From a bacterium (lineage in GTDB: Bacteria; Calescibacteriota; Calescibacteriia; Calescibacteriales; Calescibacteriaceae), in contig JAUQOU010000017.1 in NCBI GenBank assembly GCA_030550715.1, positions 1-39,281 of the forward strand: a stretch of 39,281 nucleotides of DNA, read 5' to 3'. Within the stretch, counting starts at the first letter, position 1. Every line of letters begins with the position of its first letter. The notes under the pieces were generated by a model. It ran no database searches. It saw only the letters and a program-made list of their open reading frames with translations, and was not told the origin of the DNA. Position numbers and translations under genes: made by a program. Below, piece after piece: positions 1-7,989 of the stretch.

Positions 1-1
1 A

Positions 2-1495
2 GATAGGATTATCATAGGGGATTCTGGCGTTGGCAAAACAGAAATCGCTTTGCGTGCTTCTGCTATTTGTGCCTACTCGGGAAAGCAGGTTGCATTTATT
101 GCTCCTACAACCCCCCTTGCGCTCCAGCACCACATGACTTTTAAACAGAGATTTTACGACTTTCCATTTGAAATAGCTATGCTCTCCCGCCTCACTCCCG
201 AAAAGGAAGAAAAAGAAATAATACGGAAGATCAGAGAGGGAAAAATTGATATAGTTATCGGAACTCACAAGGTTTTGAACATTCTCCCCTATTTTAAAAA
301 CCTCGGACTTCTGATAATAGACGAAGAACAGAGGTTTGGCGTATCACATAAAGAGAAGATAAATCGTATAAGAGCAACATGTGATGTGATATCGCTTACC
401 GCAACTCCTATACCGAGAACTTTGAAAATGGCTCTTTCTGGACTGAAAGATATATCTATTATAAAAACAAAACCCTTGAACAGAGGAACAATTTTCACAA
501 CTCTTATCCCAGAAAAAAATTTAAAAGATGTTATTGAGTATGAACTTGCAAGAGGGGGGCAGGTCATCTACGTCTTCCCTTTTATATCTGGACTTGAAAG
601 CATTATGTTGAAATTAGCAAAGATTTTCCCAACTTCCAGAATAAGCTCAATCCACGGTAAAATGAGACCGAAAGACATAGAAGATATAATTTTGGCTTTC
701 ATGTATGGTAAAGTAGATATTCTTGTTGCGACAAAAATTGTTGCGCTCGGACTTGATATACCTAACGCAAACACCATGGTTATTGAAAGAGCTGACCTTT
801 TCGGACTTTCAGAACTTTACCAGCTGAGGGGAAGAGTCGGAAGAGGAGATAAAGATGCGTTCTGCTATCTTGTTATTCCCGATAACATCTCTCAAAAATC
901 AAAAACAAGGATTGAATTTTTCATTGATTCTGTCAATTTTTCAGACGATAACATAGGTTTCAAGCTATCTTTGAAGGACTTGGAGATGAGAGGAGCAGGA
1001 AATATCTTTGGCAAAGAGCAAACGGGACACATATATTCTGTTGGTTTTGACTTGTATATTGAAATCTTGCAGGAAGTGATAGAGAGCATGAAAGAAAAGC
1101 TTGAACTCAAAAAAGTTGATTTTGAACCATATGTAGAGATTGACATTCCAGCTTTTATTCCCAAGTGGCTCGTAGATGATCCAATTGTGAGATTATCTTT
1201 TTACAGAGCTTTTGCTATGGCGGAAAGCGAAGATGATGTTGAAGAAATCAAAAAAGTCATTATTGAAAGATTTTCCAGAGATGAGAAGGAAATTTATCAA
1301 GAGCTTGAAAACTTCGTCAAAATCTCAAAGCTCAAAGTCCTTATGAGAAAGCTCAAAGTTTATTCCGCTATCTTCTCAAAGGATTTGAGCTATGTTGATA
1401 TAGAATCAGAGAAAGGAAAAGTGAGAATTCCTCTCCTGAACGGAATTGATGACTTTATGCAGATTATGAGAAAGTCCCTTCCAGAAAATGCGTAA
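2..1495 (+). CDS. mfd: Transcription-repair coupling factor Mfd, C-terminal part (5' truncated by window edge)
   Basis: Mfd is a superfamily-2 DNA translocase that displaces stalled RNA polymerase and recruits UvrA to transcribed-strand damage. The ORF track starts at a TTG at base 50, but the same frame is open to base 2 and encodes Walker A (GDSGVGKTE), so the gene runs off the left edge. Next come DEEQRFGV (motif II), TATPIPRTL (motif III) and GRVGRGDKDAF (motif VI). The stretch LEMRGAGNIFGKEQTGH followed by a roughly 130-residue C-terminal TRCF (D7) domain separates Mfd from RecG, which lacks that domain. It ends with TAA. No overlapping partner lies downstream; about 210 bases of AT-rich spacer follow. 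Identification is firm. The UvrB-like and RNA-polymerase-interaction domains would lie outside the window. Confidence 0.95.
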   Translation, partial: DRIIIGDSGVGKTEIALRASAICAYSGKQVAFIAPTTPLALQHHMTFKQRFYDFPFEIAMLSRLTPEKEEKEIIRKIREGKIDIVIGTHKVLNILPYFKNLGLLIIDEEQRFGVSHKEKINRIRATCDVISLTATPIPRTLKMALSGLKDISIIKTKPLNRGTIFTTLIPEKNLKDVIEYELARGGQVIYVFPFISGLESIMLKLAKIFPTSRISSIHGKMRPKDIEDIILAFMYGKVDILVATKIVALGLDIPNANTMVIERADLFGLSELYQLRGRVGRGDKDAFCYLVIPDNISQKSKTRIEFFIDSVNFSDDNIGFKLSLKDLEMRGAGNIFGKEQTGHIYSVGFDLYIEILQEVIESMKEKLELKKVDFEPYVEIDIPAFIPKWLVDDPIVRLSFYRAFAMAESEDDVEEIKKVIIERFSRDEKEIYQELENFVKISKLKVLMRKLKVYSAIFSKDLSYVDIESEKGKVRIPLLNGIDDFMQIMRKSLPENA

Positions 1496-1515
1496 TTTCA
1501 AAATCTGGTTTAAAT

Positions 1516-1634
1516 AAATGAAACAACCCAAGTTGCTAGTTTTTTTGCAAAAATTGGGAAAAATTTTTTATAATCCTTAAAAAAGCATGGGAAATCAAAT
1601 GAAGTTAGTAAAAAACTTGGGTTAAATGAAACAA
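1516..1634. repeat. Short direct and inverted repeats in the mfd/porin spacer
   Basis: The 11-mer AAATGAAACAA occurs at 1516-1526 and again at 1624-1634. The adjacent 10-mer AACCCAAGTT (1525-1534) has its exact reverse complement AACTTGGGTT at 1614-1623. The repeats bracket the candidate promoter of the downstream barrel gene, so they could be a looping operator or the ends of a small insertion. No protein-coding signal is visible in this 210-base spacer. The function is inferred only. Confidence 0.4.
1545..1574 (+). promoter_or_regulatory. Candidate sigma-70 promoter of the outer-membrane barrel gene
   Basis: TTGCAA (1545-1550) is followed 18 bases later by a perfect TATAAT (1569-1574). It lies about 130 bases before the start codon at 1707 and between the repeats listed for this spacer. 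It is a pattern match only; AT-rich DNA yields such matches by chance. Confidence 0.4.
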
Positions 1635-1706
1635 ATTTTGTTTGTTTTTAGTAAAGTAAAATAAAAAAAGCATATCTTGTAAAGAGTTGAGAGGAGGTGT
1701 TTTGGA

Positions 1707-3314
1707 ATGCTTTTTGAACTTTTGCTTTTGAACCTTTCAACCCAAAATATATATCATGGCAATCTTAAAAATTATTCGTTTCAAAACACGCAGAATCTTA
1801 TTCAATTAGTGCAAAGCGATGAAAATGAAAACGAGCAAGGTGAAGGAGAAGGTAAATCCGAAGGAGGAAACGAAGATGAAGAAAGTATAGAAAAAATTCT
1901 TGAAGAACAGCAGAATCAGGAAGAGGAAGAGGAGTTTGCTACCCCATACAACTTTGCCGAAGAGCAAGAGATTCCTGAGATGTTCAAAATAAACGGTTAT
2001 TTCAGGACAAGATTTTTCTTCTTCTCCAATCTACCGCACATTCCTGAAAAGGATGGATATTTCAATCCGAATTATGTTCAGTCAAGAGTGAGGTTAGACC
2101 CATCACTGAAAATATCACCGACTCTATCTCTTTACGGACAGGTTGATGTTCTTGACGATGTTGTATGGGGAGAGGGTATAAATGGTTTCACGCAGGGAGA
2201 AATTCTGTGCGACAGATACAATGAAGGAAGAAACTTCGCAAGCTGTTCAGGAATTTCAAGAATTTTTGCTTTGAAGAGATTTTGGGGAGAGATAGGAAGT
2301 ATCTTGACTTTGCCTATAAGCTTATCTGTTGGTCGTCAGCCGGTTCATTACGGACTTGGAATATTTTTCAACGACGGGAACGGTTTCAGAAATTTATGGG
2401 ATGACGCTCATTTTGGAAGCACAAGAGATAGAATATCGCTCGGAATAAAACCGACTGATAAATTCAAATTTGATTTAGGTTTTGACTTCCTGATGTCTGA
2501 AATAGGACAGCTAAAAGAGAACCTTGTCGACCCTTTTATTGTACCTACGATAAAAGGAGACAGAGTAGAGTTCTCTCTGTATAGCGGTGCTATATACTCA
2601 ACCTCAAAAAGTACAGAATTATACTTCGTTTTACCGTATATCAACTTCAGAATTTTGAGCGAACTTGAACTTGCGTTTGAGGGTAACCTCCTCACAGGGA
2701 AAACAAATCTTATCCCTGTTTTGGGGAACTTTTCAAGGTACTCTGTATCAGCATGGAACCTAGCAGGGCGACTGAAATGGGAAACGGGACTTATAAAACT
2801 GATTTTAGATGGCGGTTATGCGAGCGGAGACGATAATCCCAGAGATGATAAAGTAAAATCAATCCCTATACATCCCGATTACAACGCGGGATTTATTCTC
2901 TTTGAAGATGTTATGGCGAGGTATACTGCAAAGTTCGGAGGAAATATTGACAAGCTTTTTGGTAGCGGGGGAGAGTATTTTGCAACTCGTGGAGGGGTAA
3001 AAGGTGCTTGGTTTGTCATGCCTACGATCGGTCTGTTCCCGTTTGAAGCTATCGGGACTTATTTATCTGTTATGTCCGCTTTTTCTAATCAGAATACACT
3101 TATTGACCCGGTTTCTGGACAGCCGGCTTTTGGGAGAACCGCCAAAAAAGGTCTCCTTGGAGTTGAGATAGATTGGGCTTTGAAAGTTGGTATAGAGAAT
3201 TTTGAGTTTGGAACTCAGCTCGGATATTTGATTGTTGGTGATGCTCTGAAATCTGCACTACCGCAAAGTAAGAATACATTCAAAGCTCAGTTGAGGTTCA
3301 CCTATCTTTTCTGA
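1707..3314 (+). CDS. Putative outer-membrane beta-barrel (porin-like) protein with acidic N-terminal linker
   Basis: This 535-residue protein has a short hydrophobic start (MLFELLLLNL) that may be a weak signal peptide. A strongly acidic low-complexity segment, rich in Glu/Gln/Gly, follows at about residues 40-80. The rest consists of alternating amphipathic strands with many Tyr, Phe and Gly, as in porins. The last residues (RFTYLF) end in Phe, the classic BAM-recognition signature of outer-membrane barrels. An AGGAGGTG Shine-Dalgarno sits 6-7 bases before the ATG, which supports this start. I do not recognise a specific family; an alginate-export-like or generic porin is possible. It is probably monocistronic, since mfd ends 210 bases upstream. 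What I see is barrel-like composition and the terminal Phe; the location is inferred. Confidence 0.7.
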   Translation: MLFELLLLNLSTQNIYHGNLKNYSFQNTQNLIQLVQSDENENEQGEGEGKSEGGNEDEESIEKILEEQQNQEEEEEFATPYNFAEEQEIPEMFKINGYFRTRFFFFSNLPHIPEKDGYFNPNYVQSRVRLDPSLKISPTLSLYGQVDVLDDVVWGEGINGFTQGEILCDRYNEGRNFASCSGISRIFALKRFWGEIGSILTLPISLSVGRQPVHYGLGIFFNDGNGFRNLWDDAHFGSTRDRISLGIKPTDKFKFDLGFDFLMSEIGQLKENLVDPFIVPTIKGDRVEFSLYSGAIYSTSKSTELYFVLPYINFRILSELELAFEGNLLTGKTNLIPVLGNFSRYSVSAWNLAGRLKWETGLIKLILDGGYASGDDNPRDDKVKSIPIHPDYNAGFILFEDVMARYTAKFGGNIDKLFGSGGEYFATRGGVKGAWFVMPTIGLFPFEAIGTYLSVMSAFSNQNTLIDPVSGQPAFGRTAKKGLLGVEIDWALKVGIENFEFGTQLGYLIVGDALKSALPQSKNTFKAQLRFTYLF

Positions 3315-3350
3315 TTTTTCAAATATAGATTAGCAAACACTTTTTCACAG

Positions 3351-3746
3351 ATGAATAAAATCATTGAGGTTAAAAAGGTCTTTGTTTATGATGAGGATGG
3401 AATTTTCAAAGATGTTCCTCTCAAAAGGTATGAAGCAGTATTTTCTCTATTTCTCACAAGAGATGAGAAAATTTCTTTCTTGATTTACGGAAAAATTCCA
3501 GAAAAGGTAAAGAGTATTTTGGAAAATGTTGGATTCAAAACTGATTTGAGGAGGAATTTTTGTGGAGTATCCCTTTATGTTTATGTAGATGAGACAAAAA
3601 AATTGAATTTTCCGCGCGGGGATGAGATTTGCATTTTTCCTAACTCTCTTATTGTGATGAAGTCGCATCACAGAATTTTTTCTCTTCTGTGCTGTGAAAA
3701 AGAACTGTACGGAGATAAAGAGGTTCTGGATTTTTTTCTGCTCTGA
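3351..3746 (+). CDS. Hypothetical protein, 131 aa
   Basis: I do not recognise this protein. It has no signal peptide or clear membrane span. It alternates charged and hydrophobic stretches as a small cytosolic alpha/beta protein would, and has Cys-Cys near the C-terminus (LLCCEKE). It begins 36 bases after the barrel gene, so it may share its transcript. No convincing Shine-Dalgarno precedes the ATG. It converges on fliP with only two bases between the two stop codons. A minus-strand shadow ORF covers much of it, but this frame has the more protein-like composition. Confidence 0.55.
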   Translation: MNKIIEVKKVFVYDEDGIFKDVPLKRYEAVFSLFLTRDEKISFLIYGKIPEKVKSILENVGFKTDLRRNFCGVSLYVYVDETKKLNFPRGDEICIFPNSLIVMKSHHRIFSLLCCEKELYGDKEVLDFFLL

Positions 3747-3748
3747 TA

Positions 3749-4645
3749 TTATTTTATAAAACTTCCTACAAGTGAGCTTGACAGAAGCGTCCACCCATCT
3801 GCTACGACAAAAGCTATAAGTTTGAAGGGAACCGAAAGTATTATAGGCGGAACCATTATCATTCCCATAGCCATAAGTATTGATGCAATAACAATATCAA
3901 TGATTATAAAAGGAATATATATCAAAAATCCTATTTCAAATCCTTTTTTTATTTCAGATATGATAAATGCTGGAATCAGAACATCTGCTGAAATTTCTGA
4001 TGGAGAAGATGGTCTTCCTTTTCCTGCTATTTTCAGAAAAACATCAAGCTCTTTCTCTCCTACCTGTTTCAGCATGAATTTTTTGAACGGCTCAAAAGCC
4101 CTTGATATGAACTCTATTTCTTCAATCTTACCCTCTGAGTAAGGTTTGAATGCGTTTGAATAACTTTCTTGAAGAGCAGGTTTCATTATAAAAATAGAGA
4201 GAAATAATGCTAATCCTATAAGTACTTGGTTTGGAGGAACCTGAACAATGCCTATTGCCTGCCTCAAAAGGAAAAGGACTATAACTATTCTTGTGAAGGA
4301 GGTCATAAGTATAAGTAGTGATGGAGCAAGTGTCAGTATTGTGAGGAGGAGAACTATCCTTATTGAGTTTATAAATCCTTCTCTGCCTTCTCCTATCTGA
4401 ATTGTTATAGGAGGAATTGGTGGAGTAGGAGTGGTTGGTTTGGAAGGAGCGCGTGGGGGAGAAAGTTCTTTTTGCCTGTTCTCCTCCGCAAAAGCCAGAT
4501 GAGAAAAACCAAAATTTTTAAATTTATTCTCAAATTCGTAAGGCAGAAATCCAATGAAGATAAATGCTAAAAATAAATTTATCACGATTTTTGTTGGAGC
4601 TCTGAGCTCAGAACACTTAACCAGACCTGCAAAGGTTTTATTCAT
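3749..4645 (-). CDS. fliP: Flagellar type III export apparatus protein FliP
   Basis: FliP is one of the FliP/FliQ/FliR membrane proteins that form the export gate of the flagellar type III secretion channel. The 298-residue product has an N-terminal hydrophobic segment ending near AFAEEN, consistent with the cleaved signal peptide typical of FliP, then a Pro/Thr linker. The conserved core follows: LLTILTLAPSLLILMTSFTRIVIV, RQAIGIVQVPPNQVLIGLALFL and, near the end, SILMAMGMIMVPPIILSVPFK. Four transmembrane spans are evident in all. There is no Shine-Dalgarno before this ATG and a GTG in the signal region is an alternative start. The gene stands alone, about 3.3 kb from the other flagellar genes and without fliO/Q/R, so the flagellar regulon is split. 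Its 5' end overlaps an antisense coding remnant. Confidence 0.93.
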   Translation of the reverse strand: MNKTFAGLVKCSELRAPTKIVINLFLAFIFIGFLPYEFENKFKNFGFSHLAFAEENRQKELSPPRAPSKPTTPTPPIPPITIQIGEGREGFINSIRIVLLLTILTLAPSLLILMTSFTRIVIVLFLLRQAIGIVQVPPNQVLIGLALFLSIFIMKPALQESYSNAFKPYSEGKIEEIEFISRAFEPFKKFMLKQVGEKELDVFLKIAGKGRPSSPSEISADVLIPAFIISEIKKGFEIGFLIYIPFIIIDIVIASILMAMGMIMVPPIILSVPFKLIAFVVADGWTLLSSSLVGSFIK

Positions 4646-4755
4646 CAGAAGAAATTTTAAAAAAATCTAACGGAGAGAAAATAGAAGGAGAAATAGAAAT
4701 AGCAAAAGAAGTTATAGAGATTTATGTGGAAATCCTAAAAGAATACGGCAAATAA
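4621..4755 (+). pseudogene. Start-less coding remnant, possibly a HEPN-protein C-terminus
   Basis: The frame from 4621 to the TAA at 4753-4755 has no start codon. It encodes a 44-residue tail with strong alpha-helical heptad character (SSEEILKKSNGEKIEGEIE, then AKEVIEIYVEILKEYGK). The pattern of a Tyr-Pro-like entry, an EE pair and a terminal amphipathic helix resembles the end of HEPN-domain nucleotidyltransferase-partner proteins. That resemblance is weak and from memory. It overlaps the start of fliP antisense by 25 bases. It was probably left by a deletion or insertion next to fliP. A complete MNT/HEPN pair lies at about 19.6 kb. Confidence 0.3.
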
Positions 4756-4990
4756 ATACCGACTTATTCCTCCAGATTGTAAGAAACCATTTAGTTAATA
4801 AGGGCAATTGAGCCAATCATATTTTAAATACCTATTCTCGGTTTCCGAAGCTGTGCGATCTTATAATTCGTTGAAAACTCACATATAATCTGAATTTTCG
4901 CTCACTTAATTTATCTCCGCTTTGAAAAGTTAAGGGCAATTAATTCAGAATATTACCAATTGTGAATAAAATAATATTACATACTTATGT
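4756..4990. other. Noncoding spacer before asd with an 11-base direct repeat
   Basis: All frames are closed in this 235-base AT-rich stretch. The 11-mer TAAGGGCAATT occurs at 4799-4809 and at 4931-4941. This could be a target-site-like duplication or a regulator site. No strong -35/-10 pair or Shine-Dalgarno for asd is visible. An isolated TATAAT lies at 4884-4889. Confidence 0.35.
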
Positions 4991-5995
4991 ATGTATTCGG
5001 TAGCGGTAGTAGGAGCGACTGGACTTGTCGGAAGAGAAATGATAAAAACCTTGGAGCAGAGAAATTTTCCCGTGAAAGAACTGAGACTTTTTGCATCGGA
5101 AAGGTCAGAAGGCGAAGAATTAGAATTCAAGGGAGAAAAGATAAAAGTCAGAGCTCTTAAAGAAAACGGTGATTTCAAAGGAATACACATAGCTCTTTTT
5201 TCTGCTGGCTCAACGGTAAGCGGAATATTCGCCCCACTTTTCGCAAAAAACGGAGCAATAGTCATAGATAACTCTTCAAGATGGCGAATGGACCCAGAAG
5301 TTCCCCTGATAGTCCCAGAGGTCAATCCTCACAGAATAAACGACATCAAAAAAGGAATAATCGCTAATCCCAATTGTTCAACTATACAACTTGTTGTTGC
5401 TCTGAAACCTATTCACGATGCTTTTTATGTGAAAAAAGTTTCCGTTGCTACCTACCAATCTGTTTCCGGTGCCGGAAAAAAAGCTATTGACGAGCTCACC
5501 GAAAGTACTGTTTCCCATCTTGAAGGAAAAGATACAGTTCCCGGTGTCTTCCCAAAAAAAATAGCGTTCAACCTCATTCCGAGAATAGGCAAAGTGTTAG
5601 ATAATGGCTTCACCGAAGAGGAGATGAAGATGGTGAATGAGACAAAAAAGATAATGGAAGCAGACATAAAGGTTAATGTCACATGTGTTAGAGTTCCTGT
5701 TTATGTATGCCATTCAGAAGTCGTATACGCCGAGCTTCAAAGAGATTTCACTCCTTCTGATATAGAAAGGGTCTTGAGCTCCGCAAAAGGAATAACTCTT
5801 ATGAATAATACCAGAGAAGACATTTATCCGACTCCCGACGAGTTAAGCGGAACAGATGCTGTTTTTGTCGGAAGAATAAGAAAAACAGAGACAGGCGAAC
5901 TCGCTATGTGGGTTGTTGCAGATAACCTGAGAAAAGGAGCTGCTCTCAATGCTGTGCAAATAGCAGAACTTATCCATCAAAAAAATATAATCTGA
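4991..5995 (+). CDS. asd: Aspartate-semialdehyde dehydrogenase
   Basis: This enzyme reduces beta-aspartyl phosphate to aspartate semialdehyde with NADPH, the branch point to lysine/diaminopimelate, threonine and methionine. The 334-residue protein has the family's usual length. It opens with the nucleotide-binding GATGLVGREM. It then has FSAGSTVS, the catalytic-cysteine motif NPNCSTIQ, the YQSVSGAGKKAIDEL substrate region and a C-terminal GRIRKTE segment. Two overlapping ATGs lie at 4987 and 4991; only the second is in frame and it has no clear Shine-Dalgarno. The gene stands alone, with noncoding or decayed DNA on both sides. Identification is firm. Confidence 0.95.
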   Translation: MYSVAVVGATGLVGREMIKTLEQRNFPVKELRLFASERSEGEELEFKGEKIKVRALKENGDFKGIHIALFSAGSTVSGIFAPLFAKNGAIVIDNSSRWRMDPEVPLIVPEVNPHRINDIKKGIIANPNCSTIQLVVALKPIHDAFYVKKVSVATYQSVSGAGKKAIDELTESTVSHLEGKDTVPGVFPKKIAFNLIPRIGKVLDNGFTEEEMKMVNETKKIMEADIKVNVTCVRVPVYVCHSEVVYAELQRDFTPSDIERVLSSAKGITLMNNTREDIYPTPDELSGTDAVFVGRIRKTETGELAMWVVADNLRKGAALNAVQIAELIHQKNII

Positions 5996-6047
5996 AAAAT
6001 TTCACTTTTTGTTGAAATCTTTGTTTCTCTGTTTCAAATTAAAAGCA

Positions 6048-7357
6048 ATGCTTTGCTTTTCATCTCCCTTCCCGCATGTAAAAAGAGAGAAACCACTCAG
6101 ACCATTGAGGAAAAGAAAATAGTTGAAAAAACTATGTCAAATATCAGCTTCCAGAAGATGTATCACAGCTCAAAAAAGAAGATATGTCAGGAGTTATGAC
6201 TGCAAGATTTCGGACAGGTAGGATTATAACAGCAAGAGCACCGAGAATCTCGGAAAGACAAAAATCTCAAATAGAATTTCAGAAAGAGCTTACTTTTGTT
6301 GAAGTAGGAGGTAAAATTTTTGCTTTTGCAGAGCTTCCACCTGCAAACGGTGAATGGTAGGTTTGAATGAGGTTTTTCGCAAGAGGAGTTACAATTGTTG
6401 AAGCAAGCGGGAAAGTGAAAGTAGATGAATTTACAGCAGAGATTGATATAACTGGTTGGGTTCTTGTAGAATTTCCTGATACAGACGGAGATGGGGCTAA
6501 TAACATAAAAGAAATTCTTGCAGGAAAAGACCCGCTGAATGAAAGAGATTGTCCTTCTCCACATGTGTGGTACATAGATCAAGATGGAGATGAATATGGG
6601 AAAACCCGAGCAGTTCAGTTCAATCTTGCTCAACTTCTTCTGGTTATGTTAGTAATAACGACGATAACTGTAATGGTGTAGTTGAGAGAGTAGAGCTTGC
6701 TCCAAAGAATCTGATATGCTCTTTTGTTTCAACAGATACAGTAGGATTGAGGTGGCAAGATAATTCTCCGAACGAGAGCGAATTTGTGGTTCAGGTATCA
6801 ACGAATTCATCGTTTTCTTCAATTTTGATACAGGTGATTTTCTCGCAGAACGCTACTGTAAGGATATATAACAGGTTTGAACTGGGATACGACCTACTAT
6901 TTCAGGGTATATCAGTACAGCCCAAACAGATTATTCAGCAGTTGTGATTGCAAAGACATCGCCATCTCCATACTTTGAAGGAGCGGTGCAAATTGCTTTG
7001 GGTTATTCTCATACCCGTGTAGTGAAAACAGATGGTTCTTTGTGGTTTTGGGGATATAATGGGTCAGGTCAGCTTGGAGATGGAAACGCTTGAAAGGAGT
7101 ATCTGCTTCGCGTTGTTTTAGGAATTTTGTTATTACCTTCGCCTGTTTTCAGACCTGATATTGTTTCTGATAATTTTGCGGGTGATTTTGTAAGTAAAGA
7201 AGTTGTCTCTTACGGTTGTTCTTCATATCACTCTTTGTTTGTTATTTTAATTTTAGTTGTTCCAGCTTTTGTTGTGAGGAGGAAGTTTTTCGGTCGCCAA
7301 AAATCAAAGGTAATGATGCTTTTTGGCAAAAAATCTCTGCAAATCAAGAATAATTAA
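6048..7357 (+). pseudogene. Decayed multidomain surface protein (lipobox, thrombospondin-3/MopE, FnIII, RCC1)
   Basis: No single frame spans this 1.3 kb, yet coding meaning continues across frames. A lipobox-like LPAC followed by KKRETT occurs near 6065. After a frameshift comes PEDVSQLKKEDMSG up to NGEW, then in-frame TAG (6358) and TGA (6364), and the same frame continues as MRFFARGVTIVEA. This leads to a calcium-binding-like DTDGDGANNIKEILAG and DQDGDEYGKT. A frameshift near 6605 leads to the rest of a MopE-like unit (YVSNNDDNCNG) and a fibronectin-III domain (APKNLICSFVSTDTVGLRW). Another shift near 6946 gives an RCC1 repeat ([27 protein letters not shown]). Past an in-frame TGA (7091) comes a second RCC1-like piece and a hydrophobic tail followed by RRK. 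It is probably a pseudogene of the FnIII-MopE family seen at 24.5-27.4 kb. Confidence 0.75.
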
Positions 7358-7382
7358 GATTTAAATTTAAGGTGTGTCCAAG

Positions 7383-7901
7383 GTGAAAGACATAAGAGTT
7401 GGAGAAATTTTGCTTTTTTGTGCTTTTATAGTTTTTACAAACATAGCGGTTTTGAACGCAGAAACAAACCAGACTAAAAGAGAAGTCCCTTTTACACTTG
7501 AAGATAGAGACAGAATAATCAGAATAGAAACAAAACTCTCTGAGATGGAAAAGAGATTTAATGAGAGATTTGAACAGATAGATAAAAGGTTTGAAGATAT
7601 TAACAAAAGGTTTGATCAGATGATGACTTTTATGTGGATTTTGGCAAGTGTGTTTGCTGGAATAGTAGCTGTCACAATTTCCTTTGCTATATGGGATAGA
7701 AGGACCATGATAAGACCATTTGAAGAGAAAGTCAAAAAAATTGAAAAAGAAATTGCGACTCACGAAGAAAAAATAAAATCTTCCGAAAAGGAAATTATGG
7801 AGAGCAAAGAGAAGTTGTCAAATTTGATTTCTGCTCTGAAAGACCTTGCGAAAGATGACGAAAAACTTGCGGAAATACTCAAAAAATTCAATCTATTGTG
7901 A
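7383..7901 (+). CDS. Membrane-anchored coiled-coil protein, unknown function
   Basis: The track starts at GTG 7374, but AAGGTG at 7369-7374 is well placed (8 bases) for the GTG at 7383, which I prefer. The product (about 172 residues) has a hydrophobic N-terminal signal or anchor (ILLFCAFIVFTNIAVLNA). A coiled coil of repeated EKRFNERFEQIDKRFEDI units follows, then one central transmembrane helix (MWILASVFAGIVAVTISFAI) and a second Lys/Glu-rich coiled coil up to the C-terminus. Similar KRF/DINKRFD repeats with one membrane helix are common in bacterial and archaeal hypotheticals of unknown role. It converges on fliF with an 88-base AT-rich gap. I cannot assign a function. Confidence 0.65.
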   Translation: MKDIRVGEILLFCAFIVFTNIAVLNAETNQTKREVPFTLEDRDRIIRIETKLSEMEKRFNERFEQIDKRFEDINKRFDQMMTFMWILASVFAGIVAVTISFAIWDRRTMIRPFEEKVKKIEKEIATHEEKIKSSEKEIMESKEKLSNLISALKDLAKDDEKLAEILKKFNLL

Positions 7902-7989
7902 GTTATTTTTTTAATGTTTTGATTAGTTTTCATTATGTCAAGAAAATCGAAACTATTACTGGATTGTTTTGTATTTATTAATTTGTTTT

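Noticed and set aside
50-1495. Treating the first ORF as a complete gene starting at TTG 50
   Set aside because: The same frame upstream encodes the Mfd Walker A motif, so the gene continues past the window edge.
7434-7640. CRISPR array or tandem DNA repeats in the coiled-coil gene
   Set aside because: The repetition is at protein level (KRF/DIN heptads) and no regular spacer-repeat pattern exists here or elsewhere in the window.
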